Shown: positions 41,001-46,169 of the stretch, piece after piece
How the letters are laid out: each line of letters opens with the position of its first letter
Position numbering within the stretch: the first letter of the stretch is position 1
Assembly (NCBI GenBank): GCA_025084515.1
Contig: JAJAGP010000082.1
Location: forward strand, 496,001-560,000
Direction: 5' to 3'
Source: Ancistrus triradiatus
Lineage: Eukaryota > Chordata > Actinopteri > Siluriformes > Loricariidae
DNA: 64,000 nucleotides
Notes under the pieces: generated by a model
Told to the model about the DNA's origin: nothing
Seen by the model: the letters and a program-made list of their open reading frames with translations, nothing else
Database searches by the model: none
Made by a program: the position numbers and the translations under genes

Positions 41001-42448
41001 TCTGATTTACTATCTAAGATTTAAAAACGACAGTATACAGAAACTTTTTTTTCAACTTTTAACAAACTTTACTGCTAAAGAAAGAGTGTCTGGCTCAGCG
41101 CTCTCGCTAGCTTTAACCTCTTTTCCATTGTTCGTTTTCAAATTCGACATATTTAGCACTCTGAAGACATGGCTGAGTCCGAAATAAAGAGAGAGAGAGA
41201 GAGAGACCATTTAGCTGACCAAGTAGTACTCACTGTGCACATGTGTCTCAGAACCAGTTATGAGAGACTGAATGGCCGATCACATTAAAAACCACTGGCC
41301 GATCAAATTAAACTAGGATTTTAGCACAAGGACTCATCTGCACCATCACTGCTCCATATTCTTCAACCGCTTCATCCTCTTCTACCCTAAACTGTCCCTA
41401 GTTATGAGCAATTGTGCATGAGTGAGCGTGTGATGGACTGCTGTCCTGGGTGCGTTGCCACCCTGCATGCAGTGTTCCTAGAACAGCTCCACTGTGACGC
41501 CAATTACTACAAATATGTGCTGTTTAATGTCCGCATAACATTCTGTCAAACAGGACACTGATCGAACGACCATTAAACAGCACAAAGATTATTGTTGTTT
41601 AATACAGCCATTAATATTATTGATAATGTTTGTGATCCTAATCTCACCGCAAGACAGACATTTCTGCACTGTAGAAACAAGTTGGCTTGCCTAGGCATGC
41701 CAGAGATTACATAGACGAATCAGATAACCACAGGTGATGCTGAACGCACCCATATTCTATACGATAAACATGAAACACTGACAGAACAAAAATCTCCTAG
41801 GGCTACATGTAATAGTATGAAGAATCATGTTACAAACATCCTTGTTTGTGGAAATTATGTAAGCAAGCAAACTTGTCCATGATAGTTTCACTATGCAACA
41901 GTCAGAAATTTCGCCTCAGTTACTCAGTTTCACAAGCAAAAAACGTCTTCATACTTTTGCATTAACTATTTCATGTTGTTAAATAAGACAGAAATAATCT
42001 GTTATATTACAGTAATTACCATTACTCTTTTTTTCTCATATTAATAGTTACAGTATTTTGCAATACATCAATCTTGTTCATTTTCACGCTTTCATTTTTA
42101 TTATTATTATTATTATTATTCTTGCTTTGCAGCCTTGTGTTTGATGAACTGGGGTATGAAGAACTTTTTCTTCGGTGCATCTCTATTATTTCCCATAAAT
42201 CATTTATACACACAATTTAATAATGACACCACATTGAGACCACAAGTAAAAGGACACATGGCAAACTCATGTAATACACAGCAGTTATTATAAGTAACAC
42301 ACTTGAGAGGTACACTGAGAAGCTTCATATGAAGTGCGCCACTGACCTGGTTCTGGGGCAGTGGAGGCTGAGATTGACCGTCTGGAGCTTGGCCCTGCTC
42401 CTGACTCTCATTCCCTCCCACGGGGGAGCCACGAGTTGTGGCAGTCAT
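1453..42448 (-). CDS. usp9x: usp9x (usp9/FAM) ubiquitin-specific protease, 35 coding exons, 3' end missing
   Basis: A giant cysteine protease that removes ubiquitin from many substrates; vertebrate USP9X acts in endocytic trafficking, cell polarity and TGF-beta/SMAD4 signalling (family knowledge). The joined exons give 2,033 codons plus one base, in frame throughout. Order: acidic/Ser-Pro N-terminus, long helical-repeat region, ubiquitin-like segment at about residues 883-963, then the USP domain from about 1545. The Cys box (catalytic Cys near residue 1569, codon 8295-8297), finger cysteine pairs and His box (His near residue 1882, codon 1907-1909) are present. Human USP9X has these at 1566 and 1879, so length is conserved. 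The start is the ATG at 42446-42448, matching the conserved MTATTRGSPVGG beginning. Human USP9X is about 2,550 residues, so roughly the last 500 lie left of position 1. Differences from human: four extra residues at exon 14017-14154, five fewer before exon 8169-8389. USP9Y is the only close alternative and is mammal-specific. Confidence 0.97.
2194..2369 (-). repeat. tRNA-derived SINE (family 1)
   Basis: On the minus strand the 5' part has a pol III A box (TAGCCTAGTGG) and B box (GGTTCAAATCC), followed by a shared body ending aagggcgtctgctaaatg. Same family as about ten other copies here. Confidence 0.8.
2477..3006. mobile_element. Possible fold-back MITE with imperfect terminal repeats
   Basis: Left arm gcattggccgctggataatg...ccatattggtccagg is mirrored by the right arm cctggatcaatatggcggacg...cagccaatgc with gaps. 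The interior is AT-rich with no open frame. Confidence 0.45.
3018..3130 (+). mobile_element. Tc1-like derivative, short third copy
   Basis: Repeats the ggataatcactgcattggtg ... gatgcagt ... aagacatcctgtggtcgtgg portion of copies A and B, then runs into a T tract. Confidence 0.6.
3355..3927 (+). mobile_element. Tc1-like deletion derivative with duplicated flank, copy B
   Basis: Matches copy A along its length, including about 115 bases upstream of the element ends. Transposase relics (GHEPSFSHMDCPP-like frame) carry stops. Ends ttttggccaggcagt, near the donor of the exon at 3994. Confidence 0.7.
3994..4197 (-). CDS. usp9x: usp9x exon, residues 1781-1848, USP palm
   Basis: Codes [20 protein letters not shown] through KRFDYD to VAKLEGSDVHPENQ. 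LAIQLKRFDYD is the typical USP strand before the His box. Acceptor tttgcag, donor gtaccg. Confidence 0.97.
4284..4425 (-). CDS. usp9x: usp9x exon, residues ~1733-1780, finger region
   Basis: Codes [20 protein letters not shown] through YHCEKCNKK; the CxxC is the second half of the finger. Acceptor ttttctag, donor gtaagt. Confidence 0.96.
4509..4682 (-). CDS. usp9x: usp9x exon, residues ~1675-1733, USP domain with first finger cysteines
   Basis: Codes [20 protein letters not shown] (the QHDA(L/Q)EF USP motif) through KICQGCPH. Its CxxC pair is the first half of the USP zinc-finger pattern. Donor gtaggt, codon split CG|G. Confidence 0.96.
4766..4956 (-). CDS. usp9x: usp9x exon, residues ~1612-1675, USP domain
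   Basis: Codes SNVDPRDEVFSYQHQFDDKP through YYVPRGFWKQFR; Arg codon split AG|G. Acceptor gttgcag, donor gtaact. Confidence 0.96.
5112..5855 (-). pseudogene. RTE-like LINE, C-terminal end of reverse transcriptase
   Basis: A 247-codon open frame reads EFRYLGSTVQGNGECGKEVK, then LYGLETVALTKRQEAELEVA, LRWFGHVQRRDSGYIGRRML and LPGKRRRGRPKRS. These are hallmarks of an abundant fish non-LTR retrotransposon ORF C-terminus. It is 5'-truncated (no RT core) and lies in a usp9x intron in the same orientation as the gene. The frame is intact over this stretch, so insertion may be fairly recent. Confidence 0.8.
6175..6684. repeat. Dispersed repeat with GGTACC ends, interrupted by a SINE
   Basis: Right end aaccgaggtaccactgtact and interior caatttacattattccttac recur at 21080-21500. 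A SINE copy (6313-6472) sits inside. Family not recognised. Confidence 0.45.
6313..6472 (-). repeat. tRNA-derived SINE (family 1)
   Basis: Same body and B box as the copy at 2194; about 20 internal bases are missing after aatcc/aagca. Confidence 0.75.
6790..7894 (+). mobile_element. Truncated Tc1-like transposon carrying a nested MITE
   Basis: Starts with the inverted-repeat end agtgg..ctgaaagtttgtgaac, runs through the 5' leader, is interrupted at 7090-7647, and resumes into the transposase start (MARTKEISEDLRKRVDAHQA, 7715 on) with its helix-turn-helix. It stops abruptly near 7894 after LPRSGL. The same family is at 30665, 34905 and 54088. Confidence 0.85.
7090..7647. mobile_element. Fold-back MITE nested in Tc1
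   Basis: Ends are 15-bp inverted repeats, ggctgtgtctgaaat and atttcagacacagcc. It interrupts the Tc1 leader exactly where uninterrupted copies read caccctgttttattt. Internal gtagtacactatatag / gtgtactatataggg also pair. No coding capacity. Confidence 0.75.
8169..8389 (-). CDS. usp9x: usp9x exon, residues ~1538-1611, catalytic Cys box
   Basis: Codes CEGLTEWEYLPPVGPRP, then [20 protein letters not shown] with the nucleophile Cys codon at 8295-8297, ending in an acidic DVDDDMSGDEKPDNE. Acceptor ttgcag, donor gtattt. Compared with human, five residues (TAITT) before the first Cys are absent. Confidence 0.95.
8470..8740 (+). pseudogene. LINE-like 3' end
   Basis: The frame reads IRCRTTRFCNSFFPPQAIRL, like the end of fish LINE ORF2 proteins (TRTxRxxNSFFPQAIRLLN), followed by a 3' tail with tatttattg-type sequence. 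Short remnant. Confidence 0.5.
9020..9180. mobile_element. Partial MITE (TTTACATGCACTTAAT family)
   Basis: Carries gagtgtttacatgcacttaa and aatttacatgcacttgggta, the terminal and subterminal parts of the MITE at 14177-14775. Confidence 0.55.
9763..9997. repeat. Long inverted repeat (hairpin), ~75-bp arms
   Basis: Arms at 9763-9838 and 9924-9997 are inverted copies (for example cctccgctgaaggcg against cgccttcagcggagg, and gtggcatttaaatct against agatttaaatgccac) with few mismatches and an ~85-base loop. Confidence 0.8.
10416..11232 (+). repeat. Minisatellite, ~10 units of ~62 bp with octamer plus CArG box
   Basis: Units run taatttgcatatccatatat gg, then attgtgggcgggaaggaggt ggagcaagag. ATTTGCAT octamers lie at 10475, 10538, 10601, 10921, 10983, 11045, 11107 and 11170 (one more spans about 10859-10866). 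CCATATATGG boxes lie at 10422, 10485, 10548, 10611, 10931, 10993, 11055 and 11117. The two motifs are two bases apart in most units. A SINE splits the array into 4 and 6 units. It ends about 115 bases from an exon. Confidence 0.9.
10655..10843 (+). repeat. tRNA-derived SINE (family 1) inserted in the minisatellite
   Basis: Complete head-to-tail copy with A and B boxes, flanked by the 6-bp target duplication aagagg (10649-10654 and 10844-10849) made from the minisatellite unit. Confidence 0.85.
11348..11555 (-). CDS. usp9x: usp9x exon, residues ~1469-1538
   Basis: Codes ELIDDFIFPASNVYLQYMKS through DTLTDMYYS, ending with one base of a Gly codon. Donor gtacgg. It directly abuts the octamer/CArG minisatellite on its intron side. 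Confidence 0.95.
11669..11815 (-). CDS. usp9x: usp9x exon, residues 1420-1468
   Basis: Codes DEVKRTGETGVEETILEGHI through GCEKGGANLIK. Acceptor tttcag, donor gtaggc. Confidence 0.95.
11900..12046 (-). CDS. usp9x: usp9x exon, residues 1371-1419
   Basis: Codes STAKERAKHAGDYFTLLRHL through NEIDWLKRIK. Found by homology between acceptor ctcacag and donor gtatgt. Confidence 0.94.
12047..13096. other. usp9x intron, no recognised element
   Basis: Plain AT-rich intron. A short segment near 12430-12500 (acgatgcggttacgtaccgac) may be a relic of an old repeat. Confidence 0.4.
13097..13205 (-). CDS. usp9x: usp9x exon, residues ~1334-1370
   Basis: Codes SVRQMAQEQFFLMATRCCMG through FFITLLFTVLG. Acceptor ttttcag, donor gtaagt. 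Confidence 0.96.
13308..13474 (-). CDS. usp9x: usp9x exon, residues ~1279-1334
   Basis: Codes TNAGNEPDAEDEQVCCEALE through IIDLLLHCQSK; Lys codon split AA|G. Acceptor cctgtag, donor gtgagt. Confidence 0.95.
13475..14016. other. usp9x intron with a short (CA)n microsatellite
   Basis: A CA run lies at about 13808-13834 in otherwise unremarkable sequence. Confidence 0.6.
14017..14154 (-). CDS. usp9x: usp9x exon, residues 1233-1278, with four extra residues
   Basis: Codes KFFQASKYIPDIGVIRAVQK to EEISNIYEK. The acceptor ccccacag gives KFFQ before the conserved A-S-(K/R)-Y-(I/M)-P; human continues directly from SDE to ASRY. The nearer AG is out of frame, so the extra residues are real if this exon is spliced in. 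Confidence 0.92.
14177..14775. mobile_element. Fold-back MITE, TTTACATGCACTTAAT ends
   Basis: Left end gtttacatgcacttaatcag and right end ttattaagtgcatgtaaaca are inverted, and cagataactgcag occurs near both ends. About 0.6 kb with no coding frame. It begins about 20 bases inside the intron from the exon ending at 14154. Confidence 0.75.
15058..15645 (+). mobile_element. Tc1-like transposon fragment, second family
   Basis: Begins aatcagaaaaagttgggaca (family inverted-repeat sequence) and contains the leader plus the N-terminal transposase region with stops. The same family is in med14 intron 1 at 60452-61758. Confidence 0.65.
15690..15893 (+). mobile_element. LINE 3' tail
   Basis: Ends ttgtactgtgcaatggcaat aaagttgaatct, a characteristic fish LINE 3' terminus; only the tail is present. 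Confidence 0.55.
16193..16318 (-). CDS. usp9x: usp9x exon, residues 1191-1232
   Basis: Codes INQATHDQALVLQSALQNIP through LAQQISDE. Acceptor ctccacag, donor gtacag. Confidence 0.95.
16319..16864. other. usp9x intron, no feature
   Basis: Nothing recognised. Confidence 0.5.
16865..17143 (-). CDS. usp9x: usp9x exon, residues 1098-1190
   Basis: Codes VVYALLMPASGTLGEDASDF through the NNFLPNADMETRR core to EACQPVAEGNVPVSP. The C-terminal ten residues diverge from human. Acceptor tctctcag, donor gtgagt. Confidence 0.96.
17243..17373 (-). CDS. usp9x: usp9x exon, residues ~1054-1097
   Basis: Codes NTTVENLRAICLDHAKLGES through SQVLYLTE. The donor gtttgt is weaker than its neighbours but is the only one that keeps phase 0 with the next exon. 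Confidence 0.94.
17457..17577 (-). CDS. usp9x: usp9x exon, residues ~1014-1054
   Basis: Codes IMSLHLRYISFLWQIADLG through VLMKLMPP; Asp codon split G|AT. Acceptor ttttcag, donor gtactc. Confidence 0.95.
17771..17920 (-). CDS. usp9x: usp9x exon, residues 964-1013, Ser-rich linker
   Basis: Codes LITAKLTQVSANMPSSPDSS followed by a Ser/Gly/Asn/His-rich linker ending VESCLPGV. Phase 0 at both ends; donor gtatgt. Confidence 0.95.
18005..18245 (-). CDS. usp9x: usp9x exon, residues ~883-963, ubiquitin-like segment
   Basis: Codes AFRGKH then VRFPNQGRQVDDLDIWSH through LIGQLNLKDKT. In human USP9X this region is annotated as a ubiquitin-like fold in the middle of the helical region. Acceptor ttcgcag, donor gtgagc. 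Confidence 0.96.
18325..18536 (-). CDS. usp9x: usp9x exon, residues ~813-883
   Basis: Codes VEIHEDFIQSCFDRLKASYD to ERTILPMSR, just before the ubiquitin-like segment. Arg codon split AG|G. Acceptor ttgcag, donor gtcggt. Confidence 0.96.
18537..19048. other. usp9x intron, no clear feature
   Basis: Contains a gattcgattcgatat-type stretch near 18808 that may be an old repeat relic. Confidence 0.4.
19049..19144 (-). CDS. usp9x: usp9x exon, residues 781-812
   Basis: Codes VVIQGSDDIANRAIDLLK through LGPKLQANQ. Too short for a simple open-frame scan; found by homology between acceptor tcttag and donor gtaaga. Confidence 0.93.
19145..19963. other. usp9x intron, no feature
   Basis: Nothing recognised. 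Confidence 0.5.
19964..20306 (-). CDS. usp9x: usp9x exon, residues ~666-780
   Basis: The second longest coding exon here. Codes FLLKDGQLWLCAPQAKQIW to DLELIGLDYLWR, nearly unchanged from human. Acceptor cccttag, donor gtcagt. Confidence 0.97.
21080..21500. repeat. Dispersed repeat with GGTACC end, second copy
   Basis: Shares ggtacctc..gttcttgac at its left end and caatttatattattccttacg inside with 6175-6684. Function unknown; about 0.4 kb. Confidence 0.4.
21625..21715 (-). CDS. usp9x: usp9x exon, residues ~636-666
   Basis: Codes AEHADFDPQTVRAGSRYSH then VQEVQERLNFLR. Acceptor attgtag, donor gtatgg; Arg codon split AG|A. Confidence 0.94.
21804..21937 (-). CDS. usp9x: usp9x exon, residues ~591-635
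   Basis: Codes QTQRSPHVFYRHDLINQL through YMESMRQFSK; the last residues diverge from the human RLYAR. Donor gtgggt. Confidence 0.94.
21938..23212. other. usp9x intron, mostly unique
   Basis: A/T runs at about 22774 and 22908 and a short SINE-like relic near 22640-22710 (gggccaatttagagcaacc). Confidence 0.4.
23213..23470 (+). repeat. Unnamed dispersed repeat, copy 1
   Basis: Shares ctctgctac, gcaggatgagctgttctgcc and gacaaccgagctc.gattgg with 31556-31900, in the same orientation. No coding capacity seen. Confidence 0.6.
23471..24559. other. usp9x intron, SINE relic and unique sequence
   Basis: A degraded DANA/HE1-like SINE lies at about 23612-23740 (cgtgggaggaaactgg ... gccaccgtgctgc). The rest is unremarkable. 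Confidence 0.4.
24560..24696 (-). CDS. usp9x: usp9x exon, residues ~546-591
   Basis: Codes DRDTQKIQWIDRFIEELR to GEAPQNLS; the last Ser codon is split AG|T. Acceptor cattcag, donor gtacaa. Confidence 0.95.
24944..25150 (-). CDS. usp9x: usp9x exon, residues 477-545
   Basis: Begins ESWTNASKKQREKLLEL where human has ASWTN, ends IKILDYSCSQ. Acceptor ttatag, donor gtttga. Confidence 0.95.
25151..25712. other. usp9x intron, no feature
   Basis: Nothing recognised. Confidence 0.5.
25713..25817 (-). CDS. usp9x: usp9x exon, residues 442-476
   Basis: Codes AGKHEAIVKNVHDLL to LDHLFDCFK. Acceptor tctatag, donor gttagt; phase 0 at both ends. Confidence 0.95.
25988..26140 (-). CDS. usp9x: usp9x exon, residues 391-441
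   Basis: Codes EWIQQNNILSIVLRDS to DLDNIWAAQ. A T/A-rich tract follows the donor gtaaaa in the intron. Confidence 0.96.
26141..26727. other. usp9x intron, no feature
   Basis: Unique sequence up to the SINE. Confidence 0.5.
26728..26914 (-). repeat. tRNA-derived SINE (family 1)
   Basis: Full-length minus-strand copy with A/B boxes. Confidence 0.8.
27081..27219 (-). CDS. usp9x: usp9x exon, residues ~344-390
   Basis: Codes LLQISSFNGKMNALNEVNK through WLTAERMA, with NPEEAEW where human has NPEEEEW. Donor gtaagt. Confidence 0.96.
27306..27557 (-). CDS. usp9x: usp9x exon, residues ~260-344
   Basis: Codes [20 protein letters not shown] to EIFRLKMILR, one of the most conserved stretches. Acceptor ttcgcag, donor gtgagt; Arg codon split AG|G. 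Confidence 0.97.
27656..27771 (-). CDS. usp9x: usp9x exon, residues ~222-260
   Basis: Codes GWLVDLINKFGTL through NVQIIAALIK. Acceptor tctgcag, donor gtgagg; Lys codon split AA|G. Confidence 0.95.
27872..28090 (-). CDS. usp9x: usp9x exon, residues 149-221
   Basis: Begins RCIINNTHRL, ends DPRSPK. The PSETVPAGVQLAEDE loop is the diverged part. Acceptor ctctacag, donor gttaag, phase 0 at both ends. Confidence 0.96.
28540..28962 (-). repeat. 'GCGCTATATAAATA' repeat family, minus copy split by a SINE
   Basis: Reverse complement of the family at 49695 and 57331 (gagtcttggtcctcccaagg ... gacaatgctccattgtaaaa). Ends next to tgacttgact, the inverted form of the tcaag repeats at 57338. Confidence 0.75.
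28683..28884 (-). repeat. tRNA-derived SINE (family 1), nested
   Basis: Flanked by a 7-bp target duplication aattgta at 28676-28682 and 28885-28891, inside the GCGCTATATAAATA repeat. Confidence 0.85.
29017..29140 (-). repeat. DANA/HE1-like SINE, 3' fragment
   Basis: tttatttacttatttactgt agcatcagcatcaatggc matches the tail of the SINE at 40405-40676; the head is missing. Confidence 0.55.
29141..30664. other. usp9x intron, no recognised element
   Basis: About 1.5 kb with no clear repeat or conserved frame. A Tc1 remnant begins at its right edge. Confidence 0.4.
30665..31549 (-). pseudogene. Truncated Tc1 transposase, minus strand
   Basis: Same family as 54088. Minus-strand frames read RFLRTSE, the helix-turn-helix YKWRKLKTIVTLPRSGRPTK, VTSKQLKASFTLANVNVHES and the KDHVDKPEGYWKN region. 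Stops and a frameshift break it, and its C-terminal third and right inverted repeat are gone. The remaining end is ttaagcaccactgt at 31549. Confidence 0.8.
31556..31900 (+). repeat. Unnamed dispersed repeat, copy 2
   Basis: Second copy of the 23213 repeat, abutting the end of the Tc1 remnant; it may mark the Tc1 target. Confidence 0.6.
31901..32456. other. usp9x intron, no clear feature
   Basis: A stretch near 32230-32320 (tgtccagggtgtacctctgc) resembles the 3' part of old fish SINE/LINE tails; nothing else seen. Confidence 0.4.
32457..32569 (-). CDS. usp9x: usp9x exon, residues ~111-148
   Basis: Codes GLDVKSEACQRFFRDG through GWKFEIH, near-identical to vertebrate USP9X. Acceptor ctcaag, donor gtgagt. 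Confidence 0.95.
32749..33139. mobile_element. MITE with TACTGTGCAAAAGTCTTAGGCCAC-type ends
   Basis: Left end gtactgtgcaaaagtcttagg and right end cctaatacttttgcatagtac are inverted over about 25 bases. About 390 bp, non-coding, mariner-like. Confidence 0.75.
33505..33666 (-). repeat. DANA/HE1-like SINE, partial
   Basis: Minus strand carries a B-box-like gggttcgatcccaggtgg and the gtgtgcagtctgc body; the 3' tail is lost. Confidence 0.6.
33858..33937 (-). CDS. usp9x: usp9x exon, residues ~84-110
   Basis: Codes the conserved WVVP and LPKGELEVLLEAAIDL segment. Acceptor cctgcag, donor gtaaca; the Gly codon is split G|GA with the next exon. Confidence 0.95.
34067..34215 (-). CDS. usp9x: usp9x exon, residues ~35-84, acidic Ser/Pro-rich segment
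   Basis: Contains a Ser/Asn/Pro-rich run, then a run of five Glu and the conserved DLAKLDDMINR. Acceptor tatcccag, donor gtacgt; the last Arg codon is split AG|A. Confidence 0.95.
34497..34770 (-). repeat. DANA/HE1-like SINE
   Basis: Matches 40405-40676 in body and tail (atttacttaacatcgctatc agcatca), with a duplicated 'cccatagt' near 34650. Confidence 0.65.
34905..36430 (+). pseudogene. Tc1-like transposon, transposase broken
   Basis: Transposase N-terminus is readable at about 35041-35500 (VVDAHQAGKGYKAISKEFGL, LPRSGRPTKITPRARRV, HVDEPEGYWKNVLW). After 35505 it dissolves into frameshifts caused by many extra single bases. The left inverted repeat is missing; the right end resembles tttcaagaaccacctgta. 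Same family as 54088. Confidence 0.8.
35505..39185. other. Stretch with excess doubled bases, probable unpolished sequence
   Basis: Against clean copies of the same transposons (54088-55642 and the 39190 onward part of the next element) this stretch has frequent one-base insertions, mostly repeats of the neighbouring base. It also has long homopolymers (C9 near 35507, G9 near 36141, T22 near 37329). A segment of about 20 bases, ttttgtggacgaatgagac, occurs twice at its left edge. Confidence 0.65.
38330..39761 (+). pseudogene. Tc1-like transposon, third family, C-terminal transposase frame intact
   Basis: Frame 39171-39506 reads LLMQDNARPHVAGVCQQFLQ, IEAMDWPARSPDLNPIEHIW and ends GGHTQY: the last part of a DDE transposase with the D of QDNARPH and the SPDLNPIEH(I/L)W block. 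The upstream part is recognisable as DNA from about 38330 but broken by frameshifts. Ends gttccctttatttttttgag cagtgta, the family inverted-repeat end. No left end found. Confidence 0.8.
39762..40404. other. usp9x intron, no feature
   Basis: Nothing recognised. Confidence 0.45.
40405..40676 (-). repeat. DANA/HE1-like SINE, near complete
   Basis: Minus strand: tRNA-like head (ggctcggtgggcagc, ggttttatcccagggtgg), a body with cttcccgtgtctac and tttcctcccacag, and tail ttaaataaatcaataaa. Confidence 0.75.
40677..42346. other. usp9x intron, simple repeats only
   Basis: A (GA)n run near 41187-41206 and an (ATT)n run near 42097-42120; no element recognised. Confidence 0.45.
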
Positions 42449-42588
42449 ATCCGACACAGGGCAGATCTTTGCAATCTTGTCTGTTTATGTCACTGTCGTG
42501 CGAGAAGAAATCACTGCCTCCTCAGGACTGACAGAGAAGAGACACACAGCTGAAAATGCTAGCGCTGATACAGAGACCATTGCATAAC
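42347..42588 (-). CDS. usp9x: usp9x exon with start codon (5'UTR 42449-42588, coding 42347-42448)
   Basis: Codes residues 1-34, ending in PLPQNQ before donor gtcagt. The ATG at 42448 is chosen because the protein from there matches the vertebrate N-terminus; an upstream in-frame GTG adds nothing conserved. The acceptor at 42589 (ttttttgcag) puts 140 bases of 5'UTR in the same exon, so a noncoding first exon must lie further upstream. Confidence 0.93.
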
Positions 42589-42825
42589 CTGCAAAAAAGA
42601 AACACAGATCACGTACATTACAAAACAGCAGGCTACTGAGGTTAAGGCACACATTTCAGGATTAAACATCTACGTGGGCTACAGCTCTTTTGTCCCTCTG
42701 ACATAAATGACTATTGAATTATTAATAATATATAACAGGTCGTGGCTTTTTTGTACTGTAAGTGCGTACCCTTAACCAAGTTTCTGGAATTTAAAAAGAA
42801 AATGGTCGCGTCAGCATAATTAACT

Positions 42826-43018
42826 TTTACATTTACAGTATTTGGCAGACACCCTTATCCAGAGCGACTTACAACTGATACAGTCTTACAATCCATGCAA
42901 TTGTGGGTTAAGGGCCTTGCTCAAGGACCCAACAGTGGCAGCTTGGCAGAGGTGGGATTTGAACCCTGGACCTTCTGGTCCAGAATCCAGTACCTTAACC
43001 GCTAGGCTACCACAGTCC
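42826..43018 (-). repeat. tRNA-derived SINE (family 1)
   Basis: Full-length copy. Confidence 0.8.
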
Positions 43019-43165
43019 GAAAAGGAAAAAGGGTAAGTATTAAACTGATTTGGGCTCTGAAAAAAGTGCATTAATGACTTATTATTAAACATGCAGCTCA
43101 GTAAGAGAGATCACAGCCTGCCGATTTACTCTGACATGGTTCTAATCACTGTGGTAAACAAAATG

Positions 43166-43352
43166 CATTACATGGAGGCATTTAGCAGAGGCTCTTATCT
43201 AGAGTGACTTCTGACTGATACGGTCTCACAATGCAGAATTGAAGCAACTGTGGGTACTGTTCAAAGGCCCACAGTGATAGCTTGGTGGTTTGATCTTTGG
43301 ACCTTCTGGTCAGTAGTCCAGTTAGGCTTAACCGCGGGGCCACCACAGGCCC
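43166..43352 (-). repeat. tRNA-derived SINE (family 1), diverged
   Basis: catttagcagaggctcttat ... ggaccttctggtc is recognisable but heavily mutated; an older copy than its neighbour. Confidence 0.6.
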
Positions 43353-46090
43353 GCCACATTAAAGTCCAAAATACGATTCCAGTTAATGAGCACCCATTTA
43401 GCGTGCAGATTACACTCATATTTACCAACATGAACTTATAACAACACTTAACGACCCGGTGGCAACAATTTCCCAATTATTTAAATACACACACACCATT
43501 TGAAAACCTGAACATTATGCTTTTTCCCCCCCTTTAAATGACTTTACGCCGCTTGCCAGTACTACCATGAATTCATCACCCATTTGAAATAACTGCAATT
43601 CTTCCCTAATACACCCAACAACAATTCATGGTCTATGAAAAGCCAACAAATCATATATTAACAAGAGAAAAATGCAGTTACCCTTTTTCCTTTTGTGCAG
43701 CAAACCACACAAATGCTTTCAAAGGTAACAAAAGGTAAAAAGGCCATTCTCCAAACTCATGCTTTGCTGCCCAAGTCACAAAGAGCTTGCTAACTATAAC
43801 AGATATGTTAAGCATTTAACCAGCCTGTTTCACATTTGCTCAGAATCTGATAACATTTCATTCCAAGGTATACAACTGCACAACGCATGAGATACAAAAT
43901 CTACATTTTAAGGCCTATTCGGAAAGGATTTACACTGGGCAAAGAGGTATATTGCTTTTCTCCAGTGCTCTAGGGTTTTATTTCCATCCAAAACGGCCAT
44001 GCCTGGGGTTTTTTTTCCCAATCCCTTTTGCCCCTAATACTTTCCATCCAACTTCGGGTGTACTCTGAAGTCTTCACAGCTGCCCAGATGCACACCTTCC
44101 ATTAAAAAAGTGGGTTTGATTTTTACTAATCACCACACTACTCCCCAGCATGTGAATTAAAATACATCTGAATCATTCTTGAAACTCTTAATTTGAGACT
44201 TTAATAGAATCACTGCACTGTTTAATTAAACAGGATACACTGGATGCATGAAGCATGCCACCTCCTCAACACGAAGAGGAATGAGAAGACATTTAAAAAA
44301 GAAAAAAATGAAGGCAATTTAAATCACAACTACAGAAATAAAGCATTATTTTACATCTGAACATGGCCGGTGTATCCTTGCATACTTTCTTGCATAGCCT
44401 TCTAGAAATAATGACCAGTTATCACCACCATGCATTAGTTACGTGTGATGCAGACATCTGGATGAGTAGAGTACAACCTGCAACAAGCTCAGGCTGCTGG
44501 ATTTTTATTACCATCCAGATGCAAGTTAACAGCTGCTTTCATACCAAACAGTTCTAGGGAAGACCTACCCCCTGCAGAGCTCCACCGTGGACTAAATTAG
44601 CTCCAGGGCCTTTTCTGGCTTGCATTCACACTGCCAGTAGGAACGCTGTGTGAAAACGTGACTTAAGCCATGCAAATTTCGCTTAGATGACTCTAAACCC
44701 CGTTGCACCCCCTCCCTCGCATACTGGACTTCACTGTTAGGGTGTCCAAGTACATTTAAACATGCCGGTTGAGCTCAACACTGGCACTTCGGTCTGGACC
44801 AATCAACACACAGTTGCGTCAGTACATGTGGACCAATCACCACAAGCGTACGTCACTCAGGGTTTGTATGTGCTGAGCAATGACCCTGCCTTGCACTAGG
44901 AGCTCCCAAAACACAGCTTTCTAAGAACTACAATCATCCCCAGTTCCTGCGACGCAAACCCATGACAAAAGGGGCACAGTTTTGAGAACTATGAACCGAT
45001 TATCTCTCTGAGGAGAACTATTTGAAGCGAAATTCAATCACAATGCTCCACTGACAAACTAATCCAACCAAATAGGGCATTAGTCCATCTTCACTTATTC
45101 CTGATCACCTCTGATGACGAACAGGCAGCTCGCACTCGCTTTACAGATTATTAGCAATCTGTTTACTAACAGAGCTACCTAGAACTCATTTTCCAATCAT
45201 ACTAAAACCAAGTGAAACAATATTACAGTAGTGTTTTTTGGCAGATTCCAAAACAATATGTTTCTTCCATCGTATCCTCCTTAGTAAGTCTGAATTCAGG
45301 CCGTTCCATCGGTGGAAGATCCGAGACAGACTATCCACTTTGAGGATTGTCAGAAGCAGGACGGTGCAAATTATCTAAACTAATAAGTGCCAAAAGTACC
45401 GGGGATGCACCAGATTTCAACCACTGAAAGGCCGTGGCTATTAATAGCCTTGTGGTTATACCAACATTGTTTCCTTATCTCTTCTGCAACAGCTATACCA
45501 GCTAAGCTTAAACAGTCACCCATGCGTATTCTTAACTATTAATAGATGCTCTGTAGAACGAGTTGCTAGATATCACAGAAACCTACAAAAAGAGGGTTGA
45601 CTGACATGATACTCACTTTCTGTACAAAATGCTGATGAGATACCAGGTAAGCAAGCATACTGTGGTCTCCTGTTGAATTCCCGATCTCTAGAAGCACTAA
45701 TTCTCTCCCTGCATTAATTAATCATAAACACACAGTCTTGTGCCCTGATTAAATTACATGTTTTGTTGACTTTCTAAATTAAAACTATTGTTTAAACATC
45801 TCTGTGCATTATAAAAGACCATTATTATTCAGTTACTGCATTCACCACATCAAAACAACTTGCAAGCCCACAACCGTGGTGACTCTGGGCTCAAGACGCA
45901 GCCGGTACCTTCCAGCCAAATGGGCATCACATGCCAGCACGCACTGGTTGAATCTGAGAAAGGACAGAAAGGGGTTATCCCCTCTTGCTGCAACAACAAC
46001 CCCCATCCAGCCCTGGGTACACCTTCACCTGTGGACCAAATTCCAAGGTAAGCACCGAACCCACCTGTGACCCAACCAGGATAATGTGGG
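43353..46090. other. usp9x intron 1, no recognised element
   Basis: About 2.7 kb of unique-looking sequence. At 44797-44857 two CCAAT boxes (accaatca) and a tacgtcac CRE-like core lie within 61 bases. Confidence 0.4.
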
Positions 46091-46169
46091 GTAAACAGGA
46101 AAAAATGTAAATATTGTTTTATATTCAGGCATCAGCTATTTACAATATAGCATCAGTATTTGGAAACAT

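Noticed and set aside
42449..42457. Upstream in-frame GTG start for usp9x
   Set aside because: Vertebrate USP9X begins at MTATTRG, and GTG is not a usual start in nuclear genes.
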